In this document: in pieces, positions 24,464-32,887 of the stretch
How the letters are laid out: every line of letters starts with the position of its first letter
How positions within the stretch are numbered: position 1 is the stretch's first letter
From: Actinomadura mexicana
GTDB taxonomy: Bacteria > Actinomycetota > Actinomycetes > Streptosporangiales > Streptosporangiaceae
Assembly (NCBI RefSeq): GCF_900188105.1
Contig: NZ_FZNP01000014.1
Span: 1 to 64,000, forward strand
Direction: 5' to 3'
DNA length: 64,000 bases
Translations under genes and position numbers: made by a program
Notes under the pieces: model-generated
Told to the model about the DNA's origin: nothing
What the model saw: the letters and a program-made list of their open reading frames with translations, nothing else
Database searches by the model: none

Positions 24464-25714
24464 TCAGCCGACGAGGGCGGGGGCCTTGCCGGGCTCCTGC
24501 TCCGCCTCGTCCTCCTCCGCCACCGGCTCCGGGACCGGCAGCACCTTCAGGTACGCGCGGAGCGTCTCGGCGGCGATCCGCTCCAGGGAGTAGCGGGAGC
24601 GGGCGCGGTCGCCGGCGGCGATCGAGTAGCCGTGCAGGGTGGTGTCCTCCGACAGCAGCTGCCGGATCGCCCGCCCGACCACGACCGGCCGGCCCGCCGG
24701 GACGTGGATGCCGGTGATGTGGTCCAGGACCTCGTCGGCGTTGGCGCCGACCGGGGTCGCCACCACGGGGACGCCGCAGGCCATGGCCTCCAGCGGCGCG
24801 GTCGGGGACGGCTGGTGCGGGGCCAGGCAGAGCGCGAGGCTCGCGGTCCGCAGCAGCTTCGGCAGGGTCTTGCGGGGCAGCCGCCCGAGGAAGATGACCC
24901 GGTCGGCGACGTGCAGTTCCTTGGCCAGCAGCCGCAGCCGGTGGACGGCCGAGTCGTGCTCCAGCTCCTCGCGCTCCGGGCCGCCGGCGACGGCCAGCTC
25001 GGCGTCGGGGACGTGCACCAGGGCGCGCAGCGCCGTCTCGACGTCGGCGCCGAGGTCCTCGCTGACGATCACCATGCGGGGCCGGTCGCCGTGCGGCATC
25101 GCCGGTCCGACCTGCGAGAAGTGCTCGGAGTCGACGCCGTAGGGGACGACCGAGACCGAGGGCCGCGGGACGCCCGTCCGCACGACCGCGGTGGCCTCCT
25201 CGGCGTGCCCGGCCAGCACCAGGTCGGCGTCCCGCCCGATGGCCTTCTCCAGGCGGTCGCGGTGCGGGTGGACCTGGCGGCCGGCCTGCCGCTCGACGGC
25301 GGCCACGCCGTGGTAGCTCTGCACGAAGGGGATGCCGAGCTCGCGGGCGACGGCGCAGGCGGCCAGGCCGCCGATCCAGCCGTGCGCGTGCACGATGTCG
25401 GGGCGCGCCGAGCCGGACCAGCGGCGGCGCAGCCCGTCGGCGAAGTCGCGGAGGTGCTGGAGCAGCTCGTCGTCCGACAGCGGGCGGGCGGGCCCGGCGT
25501 CCAGGTTCACCTGGGCGGCGCCCGCCGCGAGCCGGACGCGGCCGCGGGCGGCCCTGTCCTGGCGGCGCGTGTAGACCGTGACCTGGTTCGGCTCACCGTC
25601 GGCGACCAGCGGACGGGTGAGGGAACGAGCAAGATCCCGGACGTGGACTGACTGCAGGTGCTCGCCGTCAAGGTCGGAGGCGGACACCAGAGCAATGTGA
25701 AGCGGGCGATGCAT
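24464..25714 (-). CDS. Glycosyltransferase family 4 protein
   Basis: 416 residues with GT-B fold features. There is an N-terminal acceptor domain with IVHAHGWIGG, then VVPYGVDSEHF in the linker. The C-terminal nucleotide-sugar domain has FLGRLPRK and the retaining-enzyme E-x7-E region (APLEAMACGVPVVAT). It probably transfers a sugar from a nucleotide donor to a lipid, glycan or small thiol precursor at the cytoplasmic face. The acidic C-terminal tail (about 20 residues) is extra. ATG start after GGAGGATCC. Monocistronic by its terminator; the acceptor is unknown. Confidence 0.9.
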   Translation of the reverse strand: MHRPLHIALVSASDLDGEHLQSVHVRDLARSLTRPLVADGEPNQVTVYTRRQDRAARGRVRLAAGAAQVNLDAGPARPLSDDELLQHLRDFADGLRRRWSGSARPDIVHAHGWIGGLAACAVARELGIPFVQSYHGVAAVERQAGRQVHPHRDRLEKAIGRDADLVLAGHAEEATAVVRTGVPRPSVSVVPYGVDSEHFSQVGPAMPHGDRPRMVIVSEDLGADVETALRALVHVPDAELAVAGGPEREELEHDSAVHRLRLLAKELHVADRVIFLGRLPRKTLPKLLRTASLALCLAPHQPSPTAPLEAMACGVPVVATPVGANADEVLDHITGIHVPAGRPVVVGRAIRQLLSEDTTLHGYSIAAGDRARSRYSLERIAAETLRAYLKVLPVPEPVAEEDEAEQEPGKAPALVG

Positions 25715-26015
25715 GACGGATCCTCCGGGACTACGCAGGGGAAGCTCGGAGGTATCTGCGTCGTAGACACCTGCTCGGTCAGTTTCCTATCCCTCCCCCC
25801 ACTCCGTCAAACCTGACGAAACGGAATACCTGCCCCCGAGGCCGCCGGGAGGGCGCTCACCCTGCGACGATGCTTTCTTCCGATCGATGACGAACCGCTC
25901 CGGCACGTGGCGTGCGGCTCCCGCCTGTTCCGCGGCAGGTTCCGGCGCGGGTTCCGCGCCCGCGGGGCACCGGGCCGCCGGGGACGCCGCGGCCCTGCTC
26001 GGCTAGGTTCGACCC
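25715..26015. other. Divergent intergenic region (glycosyltransferase / peroxiredoxin)
   Basis: 301 bases without a gene, carrying promoters for both directions. CGTCA-AACC-TGACG at 25805-25818 is a small inverted repeat that could be an operator. An imperfect longer repeat (CTACGCAG near 25731, CTGCGTCGTAG near 25760) lies in the glycosyltransferase 5' leader. Confidence 0.4.
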
Positions 26016-26471
26016 ATGAAACCCGGTGACGTCGTCGACGACTTCGAACTCCCCGACGAGACGGGCGAACCCCGCACCCTGACCGGCCTGCTGGCCGAGG
26101 GCCCGGTGGTCCTGTTCTTCTACCCGGCGGCCATGACCCCCGGCTGCACCGCCGAGGCCTGCCACTTCCGCGACGTGGTGGCCGAGCTCGCGGAGGCGGG
26201 CGCCCACCCGGTGGGCATCAGCGCCGACCCGGTCGGCAAGCAGAAGGAGTTCGCCGACAGGCACTCGCTCGGCTACCCGCTGCTGTCCGACCCGTCCGGC
26301 GAGGTCCGCGCGCGCTTCGGCGTCAAGCGCTCCGTGGCCCTCATGCCGACCAAGCGCCGGACCTTCGTCATCGACACCGACCGCCGCGTCCTCGCGGTCG
26401 TCAAGAGCGAGGTCCGCATGAACAGCCACGCGGACAAGGCCCTGGAGGCCCTCAGGGCCCGCCGCGGCTGA
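26016..26471 (+). CDS. bcp: Peroxiredoxin of the BCP/PrxQ type
   Basis: 151 residues. The peroxidatic motif PAAMTPGCTAEACHFRD contains the attacking Cys and, five residues later, the resolving Cys, as in two-cysteine PrxQ proteins. The catalytic Thr is present (TPGCT), and DSPS-like DPSGEVRARFGV follows. It reduces hydroperoxides in the cytosol with electrons from thioredoxin. Start ATG at 26016 has only a weak ribosome-binding site. Convergent with the CocE-like gene, 15 bases apart. Confidence 0.94.
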   Translation: MKPGDVVDDFELPDETGEPRTLTGLLAEGPVVLFFYPAAMTPGCTAEACHFRDVVAELAEAGAHPVGISADPVGKQKEFADRHSLGYPLLSDPSGEVRARFGVKRSVALMPTKRRTFVIDTDRRVLAVVKSEVRMNSHADKALEALRARRG

Positions 26472-26486
26472 CCCGCCGCGCGCCGT

Positions 26487-28112
26487 TCAGCCGACGATCG
26501 GCAGGGTGATCGCCGACGGGTGGCCGGGGGCGTGGAAGATCTCCTGGTCGGCGGTGAGCATCTCGGTGGCGCCGCCGATGGGGGCGCCGGTGCCGGGGTT
26601 GCGGGCCACCCGGGGGTAGGCGCCGCTGGCGACCTGCACGCGGACGCGGTGCCCGCGCCGGAAGCGGTGGCCGACCGGCCAGAGCTCGACGGCGACGCGG
26701 CGGACGCCGTCGGCCCCGGGCTCCGGGGTGCCGGGGACGAGGCGGCGCATGCCCTCGCACAGGTTGAGGGACTCGCCCTCGGGGGTGACGTCGCAGAGCC
26801 GCACCACGAAGTCGGTGTGGTCGCGGTTCGAGCGGACGTGCAGGTCGGCGGTGACCGGGCCGATGACCTCCAGGTCCTCGTCCAGGACGCCCGAGGTGTA
26901 GGTCAGCACGTCCCGGCGGCGCTCCAGGCGCTTCTGGTCGGTGGACGGGTGCGTGTCGCCGAGCAGGGTGGGCCCGCCGAGAAAGGGCGTGGGGTGGTTC
27001 GGGTCGTAGCGGTAGGCGTCGGGATCGGACTCCGGGGGCTCGCCCGGGGACAGGGCGCCCGCCGGGTGCAGGTGCCAGCGCTCCTCGCGCATGCCGGGGA
27101 CGGGCCAGTCGGGGAACTCGCGCCACTCGTCCGCGCCGGTGACGAAGATCCGGACGGGCTGCGCGCGCAGGCCGGACGGGTCGTCCAGCAGGTGGGCGCG
27201 GAACCACGCGATGGCGTCGGCGACCGAGCCGCGCATCATGCGCTGGTCGGCGTGGAACCAGGGGCCGATCGTCAGGTAGGGCCGCCGGCCGGCGGCGCGC
27301 AGGGCCGCGTAGTCCTTCATCTGCCAGGGCAGGAAGATGTCGTACCAGCCGCCCGTCATGTTCACCGGCGCGGTGACCTGTGACACGGTGGTGCTGAAGT
27401 CGCGCTTGTCCCAGAACGGGGTGTCGGGGCCGTTGACGAGGAGGTCCTGGAAGAAGCGCTGCTGCTCGCCGGTCGCGAGCCGGTCGAGTTCGGCCAGCGG
27501 GCGTCCCGACAGGGTGGCGCGGCGGGCGCGGCGCGGCGACATGATGCCGGTCGTGATGCCCGACAGGGAGCTCTTCATCCGCGCGGTCAGGTCGACCCAG
27601 ATGAGCGCCGACTCCAGCGCAAAGGTGCCGCCGACGTTGACGGCCTCCCGGAAGGTGGACGCCGTGACCTGCATCGACAGCGCCTTCAGCTCGGGTCCGG
27701 CCTCGGCGGCGACGGCCCACTGGACGTAGCCGAGGTAGCTCGGTCCGTGCATGGCGAACGTGCCGCCGAACCACGGCTGCGACGTCAGCCACTCGATGGT
27801 GGCCAGGCCGTCCTCCCGCTCGTCCAGCGCCTCGAAGACGCCACCGGACCCGAAGCCGCCGCGCACGCTCTGCACGACGGCCTGGAACCCGTGCGAGGCG
27901 AACCCCTGACCGCACATGAGGCCGAACGGCCCGCGCCGCCCGTAGGGCGAGCGGACCAGCACCGTCGGCGCCCTCTCGACGCCGGCGGGGGAGTACCGGT
28001 CGGCCAGCAGCGTCACGCCGTCGGCGGCCGGCACCTCCAGGTCCCGCTCGACCGTCACCCGGTGGGGGCCGTTCCGCAATCCCAGCGCCGTGACCCCGAG
28101 CCGGCGCATCAT
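26487..28112 (-). CDS. CocE/NonD-family alpha/beta hydrolase (S15-type)
   Basis: 541 residues. An N-terminal alpha/beta-hydrolase domain carries the nucleophile motif GPSYLG. The acidic/His residues are probably in the GADEW and IGPWFHAD regions. A C-terminal jelly-roll domain (ADLHVRSNRDHTDFVVRL, GHRVRVQVAS) is typical of X-Pro dipeptidyl peptidase/cocaine-esterase relatives. It hydrolyses an ester or amide; the substrate is unknown. No signal peptide is seen from the chosen ATG at 28112 (an adjacent ATG at 28109 is equally possible). An upstream in-frame start at 28208 lacks a ribosome-binding site. Confidence 0.9.
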   Translation of the reverse strand: MMRRLGVTALGLRNGPHRVTVERDLEVPAADGVTLLADRYSPAGVERAPTVLVRSPYGRRGPFGLMCGQGFASHGFQAVVQSVRGGFGSGGVFEALDEREDGLATIEWLTSQPWFGGTFAMHGPSYLGYVQWAVAAEAGPELKALSMQVTASTFREAVNVGGTFALESALIWVDLTARMKSSLSGITTGIMSPRRARRATLSGRPLAELDRLATGEQQRFFQDLLVNGPDTPFWDKRDFSTTVSQVTAPVNMTGGWYDIFLPWQMKDYAALRAAGRRPYLTIGPWFHADQRMMRGSVADAIAWFRAHLLDDPSGLRAQPVRIFVTGADEWREFPDWPVPGMREERWHLHPAGALSPGEPPESDPDAYRYDPNHPTPFLGGPTLLGDTHPSTDQKRLERRRDVLTYTSGVLDEDLEVIGPVTADLHVRSNRDHTDFVVRLCDVTPEGESLNLCEGMRRLVPGTPEPGADGVRRVAVELWPVGHRFRRGHRVRVQVASGAYPRVARNPGTGAPIGGATEMLTADQEIFHAPGHPSAITLPIVG

Positions 28113-28296
28113 TCCCACGCCTACCACTCGATCGATCGTAATGGGCAGGTCGCCGGGCCCTGGAGCCAGATGTGCCGTGATGTGCCTCGCAGTGCCTCGG
28201 GACTTCACTACGATCAGGGACTCGTAACACGCAAAACGGATATTTCAGCGGGCGGTGCCGTGCCTCCCGCCGGACAGAGGAGGAATCTTCCGCGCC

Positions 28297-29358
28297 ATGG
28301 CAGACCTGGGCGATCTGAGCTGGCATCGGGTTGTGGGAGCCGCCGCCGTACTGGTGGTCGCGGTCGGGATCGCGGTGATCCTGCGGCTGCTGACCGGCCG
28401 GCTCTTCCGGCGCGCGGGCGACACCCGGTGGGCGTGGGACGACCTGGCCGCCCGCCTGGTCAAGGACCTGGCGGTGCCCGTCTCGGTGCTGCTCGGCCTC
28501 TGGGGCGCGGCCAGGGTGCTGGACCTGCCCCGGGGCACGCTGGACGTGACCGCGAAGGTGCTCACGGCCGCCGCCATCCTCTTCGTCTCGCTGGCGATCT
28601 CACGGCTGATCGCGGGCTCGGTCACCTCGATCGCGATGGTCCGGCAGGGCGTCGCGGCCAATGTGACGATCTTCGCCAACATCACCCGGGTCCTGGTGAT
28701 CGGCGTCGGCGTCCTGGTGATGCTGCAGAGCCTCGGGATCTCGATCTCGCCGCTGCTCGGCGCCCTGGGCGTGGGCGGTCTCGCGGTGGCGCTCGCCCTG
28801 CAGGACACGCTGGCCAACCTCTTCGCGGGTGTGCACGTCCTGGCGTCCAAGACGATCGAGCCCGGTGAGTACATCAAGCTGAGCAGCGGCCAGGAGGGGT
28901 ACGTCGTCGACATCAACTGGCGCTACACCTCCATCCGGACGCTGTCGGACAACATCGAGGTCATCCCGAACCAGCGGTTCTCCGACACGATCCTCACCAA
29001 CTACCACCGCCCCGCGCAGGACATGTCGCTGCTGATCCAGGGGCGCGTGGCCTACGAGAGCGACCTGGAGCGCGTCGAGAACGTGGTCGTCGAGGTCGGC
29101 CAGGAGGTCATGAACGAGGTGAAGGGCGGGGTGAAGGACGCCACGACGCTCGTGCGCTTCCACACCTTCGGTGACTCGTCGATCGGTTTCACCGTGATCC
29201 TGCGGACCGACGAGTTCGACGACCAGTTCCGCCTGAAGCACGAGTTCGTCAAGCGGCTGCACCGCCGCTTCGCCAAGGAGGGCATCGAGATGCCCTACCC
29301 CCGCCGCCAGCTCATCCTGCCCGACGGCGAGGGCGCGCACGGCCTGGTCAGCGGATGA
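28297..29358 (+). CDS. Small-conductance mechanosensitive channel (MscS family)
   Basis: 353 residues with about four hydrophobic helices. The pore-lining helix is Gly/Ala-rich (LLGALGVGGLAVALALQDTL) and runs into the MscS beta domain (GEYIKLSSGQEGYVVDINWRYT, IPNQRFSDT). A cytosolic alpha/beta C-terminal domain ends the protein. It sits in the cytoplasmic membrane and opens on hypo-osmotic tension. ATG 28297 is chosen by the start of homology; AGGAGG lies 13 bases upstream, a little far. A GTG at 28255 is the alternative. The 3' end overlaps the convergent lipoprotein gene by 11 bases. Confidence 0.92.
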   Translation: MADLGDLSWHRVVGAAAVLVVAVGIAVILRLLTGRLFRRAGDTRWAWDDLAARLVKDLAVPVSVLLGLWGAARVLDLPRGTLDVTAKVLTAAAILFVSLAISRLIAGSVTSIAMVRQGVAANVTIFANITRVLVIGVGVLVMLQSLGISISPLLGALGVGGLAVALALQDTLANLFAGVHVLASKTIEPGEYIKLSSGQEGYVVDINWRYTSIRTLSDNIEVIPNQRFSDTILTNYHRPAQDMSLLIQGRVAYESDLERVENVVVEVGQEVMNEVKGGVKDATTLVRFHTFGDSSIGFTVILRTDEFDDQFRLKHEFVKRLHRRFAKEGIEMPYPRRQLILPDGEGAHGLVSG

Positions 29359-30589
29359 ACCGGACGTCGGGGAAGCGGGGCGACGGGCGGTCGAGGACCG
29401 GGCGGTGCCGTCCGAGCAGCGCCCGGTCGAAGAACGCGGTGACGTAGGCCCGCACCGACGCCGTCATCCGCTCCGGGTCGACCGTCCCGATGAGGGCGGC
29501 GCGGTCCTCGGCGGGGATGTCGAGCTCGGCGTCCAGCGCCGGAAGGAAGGACTGGACGTCGGTGTAGGAGTAGTGGCTCGCGGCGGGCACGTTGAGGTCG
29601 CGCTTCCAGCCGGTCGAGCGGCTCCAGAACGACCCCCAGGACGGGCTCGTCCGGTGCGTCTGCGGGGAGCCGCCCGTGGCGGCCCCCATCAGCATGAACG
29701 CGCGGTCGAGCCCCGTCTCGGCGACCCGCACGAGGTCGTCGGCCGCGTACTGCATGGTGCCGTCCATGTCGATGCCCGCGTCCACCCGCCGGTCGGTGCG
29801 CATGGCCTCGGCCGCCTCGATGCCGCCCGCGGAGTGCCCGACCATGCCGACCCGGGACAGGTCGAGGGTCCGTCCGAGGCCGCTCGGCAGGGCACGTCCC
29901 TCGGCGTCGGGGTTGCGGCCGGCGCGCAGGGCGGCGAGCCGGTCGAGGACCAGGCGGGTGTCCTTCACGCGCGCGTCCAGCGCGGTCTTCAGCCGCTGCG
30001 GCCCCTGCGGGGGCAGGCGCTGCGGCTCGACCCGCCCGCCGGGGAACTCGACCGGGGCCGTCTCGTAGGTGTGGTCCACGGTCACCACCACGTACCCGCG
30101 GCTGGCCAGCTCCTCGGCGATCGTGGTGCCGAGCGCGCGCGGGACGCCGAACCCGGGCGAGTACAGGACGACGGGCCGCGCGCGCCGCGCGTCCGCGGGG
30201 GCGCCCTCGGCGGCATGGGTCCGGGCGCCCGCCCAGTCGACCGTCCCGGCCTTGAACACGCCTAGCGCGTCAGCCGCCGAAAGCGCCTTCGCGACTCCGG
30301 GACGCAGGTACGGCGCGGGCCGCCCGGAGCCCCGGGCGGCCGGATACCAGACGCTGACCATCAGCTCGCGCGTCCGGCCGGGCACCCACGGGTCGGCGCG
30401 TCCGGCGTCCGCGAGGTGCAGCTCGGTCGTCCCGACGGCCTGGTGCGGGCCCGTGGGACGGGGCAGTTCAAACGCGGCGGGCGCGGCGGCGGCGGTCTTC
30501 GTCGCGTGGGCGGAGGTGCCGCACGCGGACAGGGTCAGGGGCAGGACGGCCGCTGCCGCGAGCAGGCGGCGGGGTGCAGGTGATCGCAT
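29348..30589 (-). CDS. Lipoprotein alpha/beta hydrolase (PAF-acetylhydrolase-like)
   Basis: 413 residues. The N terminus is a lipoprotein signal with lipobox LSAC (about 20-23). The hydrolase domain has VVLYSPGFGVPR as oxyanion segment, nucleophile GHSAGG, and DMDGTM; a His near ASHYSY could complete the triad. This resembles platelet-activating-factor acetylhydrolase-like esterases and lipases of actinobacteria. It would act outside the cell, tethered to the membrane. It ends inside the MscS gene's last codons on the other strand. The TetR gene lies upstream on the same strand, 69 bases away. Confidence 0.88.
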   Translation of the reverse strand: MRSPAPRRLLAAAAVLPLTLSACGTSAHATKTAAAAPAAFELPRPTGPHQAVGTTELHLADAGRADPWVPGRTRELMVSVWYPAARGSGRPAPYLRPGVAKALSAADALGVFKAGTVDWAGARTHAAEGAPADARRARPVVLYSPGFGVPRALGTTIAEELASRGYVVVTVDHTYETAPVEFPGGRVEPQRLPPQGPQRLKTALDARVKDTRLVLDRLAALRAGRNPDAEGRALPSGLGRTLDLSRVGMVGHSAGGIEAAEAMRTDRRVDAGIDMDGTMQYAADDLVRVAETGLDRAFMLMGAATGGSPQTHRTSPSWGSFWSRSTGWKRDLNVPAASHYSYTDVQSFLPALDAELDIPAEDRAALIGTVDPERMTASVRAYVTAFFDRALLGRHRPVLDRPSPRFPDVRFIR

Positions 30590-30658
30590 TCCCCCAGCCT
30601 TCCGGCCGCGGACCGCTCACGATCATGGTCGAACGGCCGCCGCGCACCCCGACTTTCG

Positions 30659-31345
30659 TCAGGGGCGCACGATCGGCATGAGGACCTCGTCGACGAGCGA
30701 GGCCAGGTCGTCGTCGGTGATCGGGCCGCCCTCGGTGAGGTTGCGGTACACCATCACGGCCGGGCCCACGTCCGCGATCTGCCGGGTCACGGCGCCGGGC
30801 CGGACCTCCCCGCGCGCGGCGGCCTCGCGGAGCGCCTCGTAGAGCAGGTCGCGGACGGGCTTGGACAGCCGGTCGCGCACGACGTCGTGGATGAGGCCGA
30901 CGCCCTCCTCGCTCTCCTCCTTCAGCACCCGGAACGCCGCGCCGCGGCAGGCGATCAGCGTGTCGCGCAGGCACCGCAGGATCCGCAGCAGGTCCTCGCG
31001 CACCGAACCGGTCGCCGGCGCGGTCGGCGGCTCGGGCAGGACGTGCTTGAGCGCATCGGTGATCAGCTCGTTCTTGGACCGCCAGCGCCGGTAGAGGGCG
31101 GCCTTTCCGGTGCGGGCGCCGGCGGCGACGCCCTCCATGGTCAGCCCGCGGTAGCCGACGGCCTCCAGCTGGGCGAACACGGCGTCGAAGATCGCGGCCT
31201 CCAGGTCGCCGCCGCGGCGGCGGGTCGCCGGAGGCCCCGGGTCGGCCGATGGCCCCGGGTAGGCGGAAGGCTCAGGGTCGGCGGAAGGCCCCGGGCCGGC
31301 GGAAGGCCCCGGGTCGGCCGGGGGACCGGAGTTCGCACGGGTCAC
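30659..31345 (-). CDS. TetR-family repressor with N-terminal Pro/Ala-rich repeat arm
   Basis: 228 residues. Residues 5-40 are a run of near-identical hexapeptides of the PGPSAD type, encoded by 18-base repeats. The TetR helix-turn-helix follows (GLTMEGVAAGARTGKAALYRRW), then a helical ligand domain. A perfect 14-base palindrome lies 20 bases upstream of its GTG, in the spacer shared with the divergent MFS exporter. It therefore probably represses itself and the exporter until a drug-like ligand binds. The start at GTG 31345 is the first after the palindrome; starts further up would put the operator inside the gene. Confidence 0.88.
   Translation of the reverse strand: MTRANSGPPADPGPSAGPGPSADPEPSAYPGPSADPGPPATRRRGGDLEAAIFDAVFAQLEAVGYRGLTMEGVAAGARTGKAALYRRWRSKNELITDALKHVLPEPPTAPATGSVREDLLRILRCLRDTLIACRGAAFRVLKEESEEGVGLIHDVVRDRLSKPVRDLLYEALREAAARGEVRPGAVTRQIADVGPAVMVYRNLTEGGPITDDDLASLVDEVLMPIVRP
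31233..31322 (-). repeat. Five tandem 18-base repeats within the TetR gene
   Basis: Units begin at 31233, 31251, 31269, 31287 and 31305, each close to GGCCCCGGGTCGGCGGAA on the + strand. They encode the hexapeptide arm of the TetR protein, keep the frame and could expand or contract by slippage. Confidence 0.9.
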
Positions 31346-31365
31346 GGCACGATCCCGAAAATAGT

Positions 31366-31379
31366 GAACGCTAGCGTTC
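31366..31379. promoter_or_regulatory. TetR operator palindrome
   Basis: GAACGCTAGCGTTC is a perfect 14-base palindrome between the divergent TetR and MFS genes. It is the expected autorepressor site and would control both promoters. Confidence 0.75.
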
Positions 31380-31452
31380 TCTTTCGCGCGCATCGGTGGT
31401 ACGTTCCCCACATAGTGTACTTCGCCGTTCCTTATTTCTGGGAAGGTTCGCC

Positions 31453-32883
31453 TTGACCGCAGCCAGCGGGCGGACGGCCGGGCCCCGGGAGTCGACACCT
31501 CCCGGACCGGCCGCACCGCCCCTCCATCATCGTGCAGGAACCGTCCTCGCCGTCATCGTCGGCTGCCAGCTCATGATCGGCCTGGACACCTCCGTCGTCA
31601 CCATCGCGCTCCCGGACGTCCGGGCCGGGCTCGGCCTGACCACCGGGGGCCTCGCCTGGATCCAGAACTCCTACATGCTCGCATTCGGCGGCCTGCTCCT
31701 GCTCGGCGGGCGCGCCGGGGACGTGTTCGGGCGCCGCCGCACCTTCACCGCCGGAATCGTGCTGTTCACCGCCGCGTCCCTGGCTGGCGGGTTCGCGGAC
31801 GCGGGCTGGTGGCTGCTGGCCGCCCGCGCCGTCCAGGGCGTCGCCGCCGCCGTCGCCGCGCCGAGCGCGATGGCCCTGATCGCCACGAACTTCGAGGGCG
31901 CCGCCCGGGTCCGCGCGCTGAGCGTCTTCTCCGCCGTGACCGGCGCGGGCGCCGCCGTCGGCATGATCGTCGGCGGGGTGCTGACCGAGGCCGGGTCGTG
32001 GCGGTGGGTGTTCTTCGTCAACGTGCCGGTCGGCCTGGTCCTGGCGCTGGCCGCACCGCGCGTCCTCACCGAGACGCGGCGCCGCCCCGGCAGCTTCGAC
32101 GTCCTCGGCGCCGTCGTCTCCACGGCCGGCATGACCGCCCTCGTCTACGCGCTGATCCGGGTCGGGTCGGACGGCTGGGACGACGGCCGGGCGGTCGCGG
32201 CGTCCGGGGCGGCGGCGGCGCTGCTGGCCGCCTTCGTCGCCGTCGAGGCCCGCGCCCGCCGCCCGCTCATGCCGCTGTGGCTGCTGACCGGGCGCGACCG
32301 GGCCGCGTCCTACCTGACCCAGCTGTGCCTGGCGGCCGCCATGTTCGGCGCGTTCTTCTTCCTCACCCAGTACCTGCAGCAGGTCCTCGGCTACGGGCCG
32401 CTGCGCGCCGGTGCCGCGTTCCTGCCCATGGTGGGGATGCAGTTCGCCGTCGTGCGGACCGCGCCGCGCCTGCTGGCACGCGTCGGCGCCCGCCCCCTGG
32501 TCATCGCCGGGACGATCCTCCTCGGCGCCGGGCTGCTGTGGCTGTCACGGCTCTCCGCGGGGGACGGCTACGCCGGCGGGCTGCTGGCGCCGTTCGTCCT
32601 GATGGGCGCGGGCGGCGGGCTGTCGATCCTCCCCCTGAACGCGACGATCCTGGGCAGCGTCGAGCCGGAGCAGTCCGGCGCGGCGGCCGGGGTCGCCCAG
32701 GCCATGCTGTGGTCGGGCGGGTCGCTCGGCTCGGCCGTCATGGTGACGGCCTACGGTTCCGCGGCGTCCGGACGCGGCCTCGCGGACGCCGTCGACGGCA
32801 TGGACGCGGCGTTCGCGACCGGCGCGGGGTTCGCCGCAGCGTCGCTGCTGGTGGCGCTGCTGGTGCTGCGCGTCCGGCGCTGA
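31453..32883 (+). CDS. MFS drug exporter, DHA2 (EmrB/QacA) family, 14 helices
   Basis: 476 residues. The first helix carries the DHA2 motif LDTSVVTIALPDV, the loop 2-3 motif is GGRAGDVFGRRR, and antiporter motif C is in helix 5 (GAAVGMIVGGVLTE). About 14 hydrophobic segments follow. It is likely a proton-driven exporter of toxic compounds under control of the divergent TetR protein. The TTG at 31453 lies six bases after GGAAGG; no better start is available downstream, and the upstream ATG at 31396 is in the promoter region. Ends four bases before the convergent ankyrin fusion. Confidence 0.92.
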   Translation: MTAASGRTAGPRESTPPGPAAPPLHHRAGTVLAVIVGCQLMIGLDTSVVTIALPDVRAGLGLTTGGLAWIQNSYMLAFGGLLLLGGRAGDVFGRRRTFTAGIVLFTAASLAGGFADAGWWLLAARAVQGVAAAVAAPSAMALIATNFEGAARVRALSVFSAVTGAGAAVGMIVGGVLTEAGSWRWVFFVNVPVGLVLALAAPRVLTETRRRPGSFDVLGAVVSTAGMTALVYALIRVGSDGWDDGRAVAASGAAAALLAAFVAVEARARRPLMPLWLLTGRDRAASYLTQLCLAAAMFGAFFFLTQYLQQVLGYGPLRAGAAFLPMVGMQFAVVRTAPRLLARVGARPLVIAGTILLGAGLLWLSRLSAGDGYAGGLLAPFVLMGAGGGLSILPLNATILGSVEPEQSGAAAGVAQAMLWSGGSLGSAVMVTAYGSAASGRGLADAVDGMDAAFATGAGFAAASLLVALLVLRVRR

Positions 32884-32887
32884 GCGC

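Noticed and set aside
21283..24717. 1144-codon open frame on the + strand across the LAL regulator
   Set aside because: Antisense shadow of the ATPase-LuxR gene; no domain, and it crosses the terminator at 24417-24447.
31233..31322. Short regular repeats considered as a CRISPR array
   Set aside because: The 18-base units are contiguous, have no unique spacers and lie in frame within a TetR gene.
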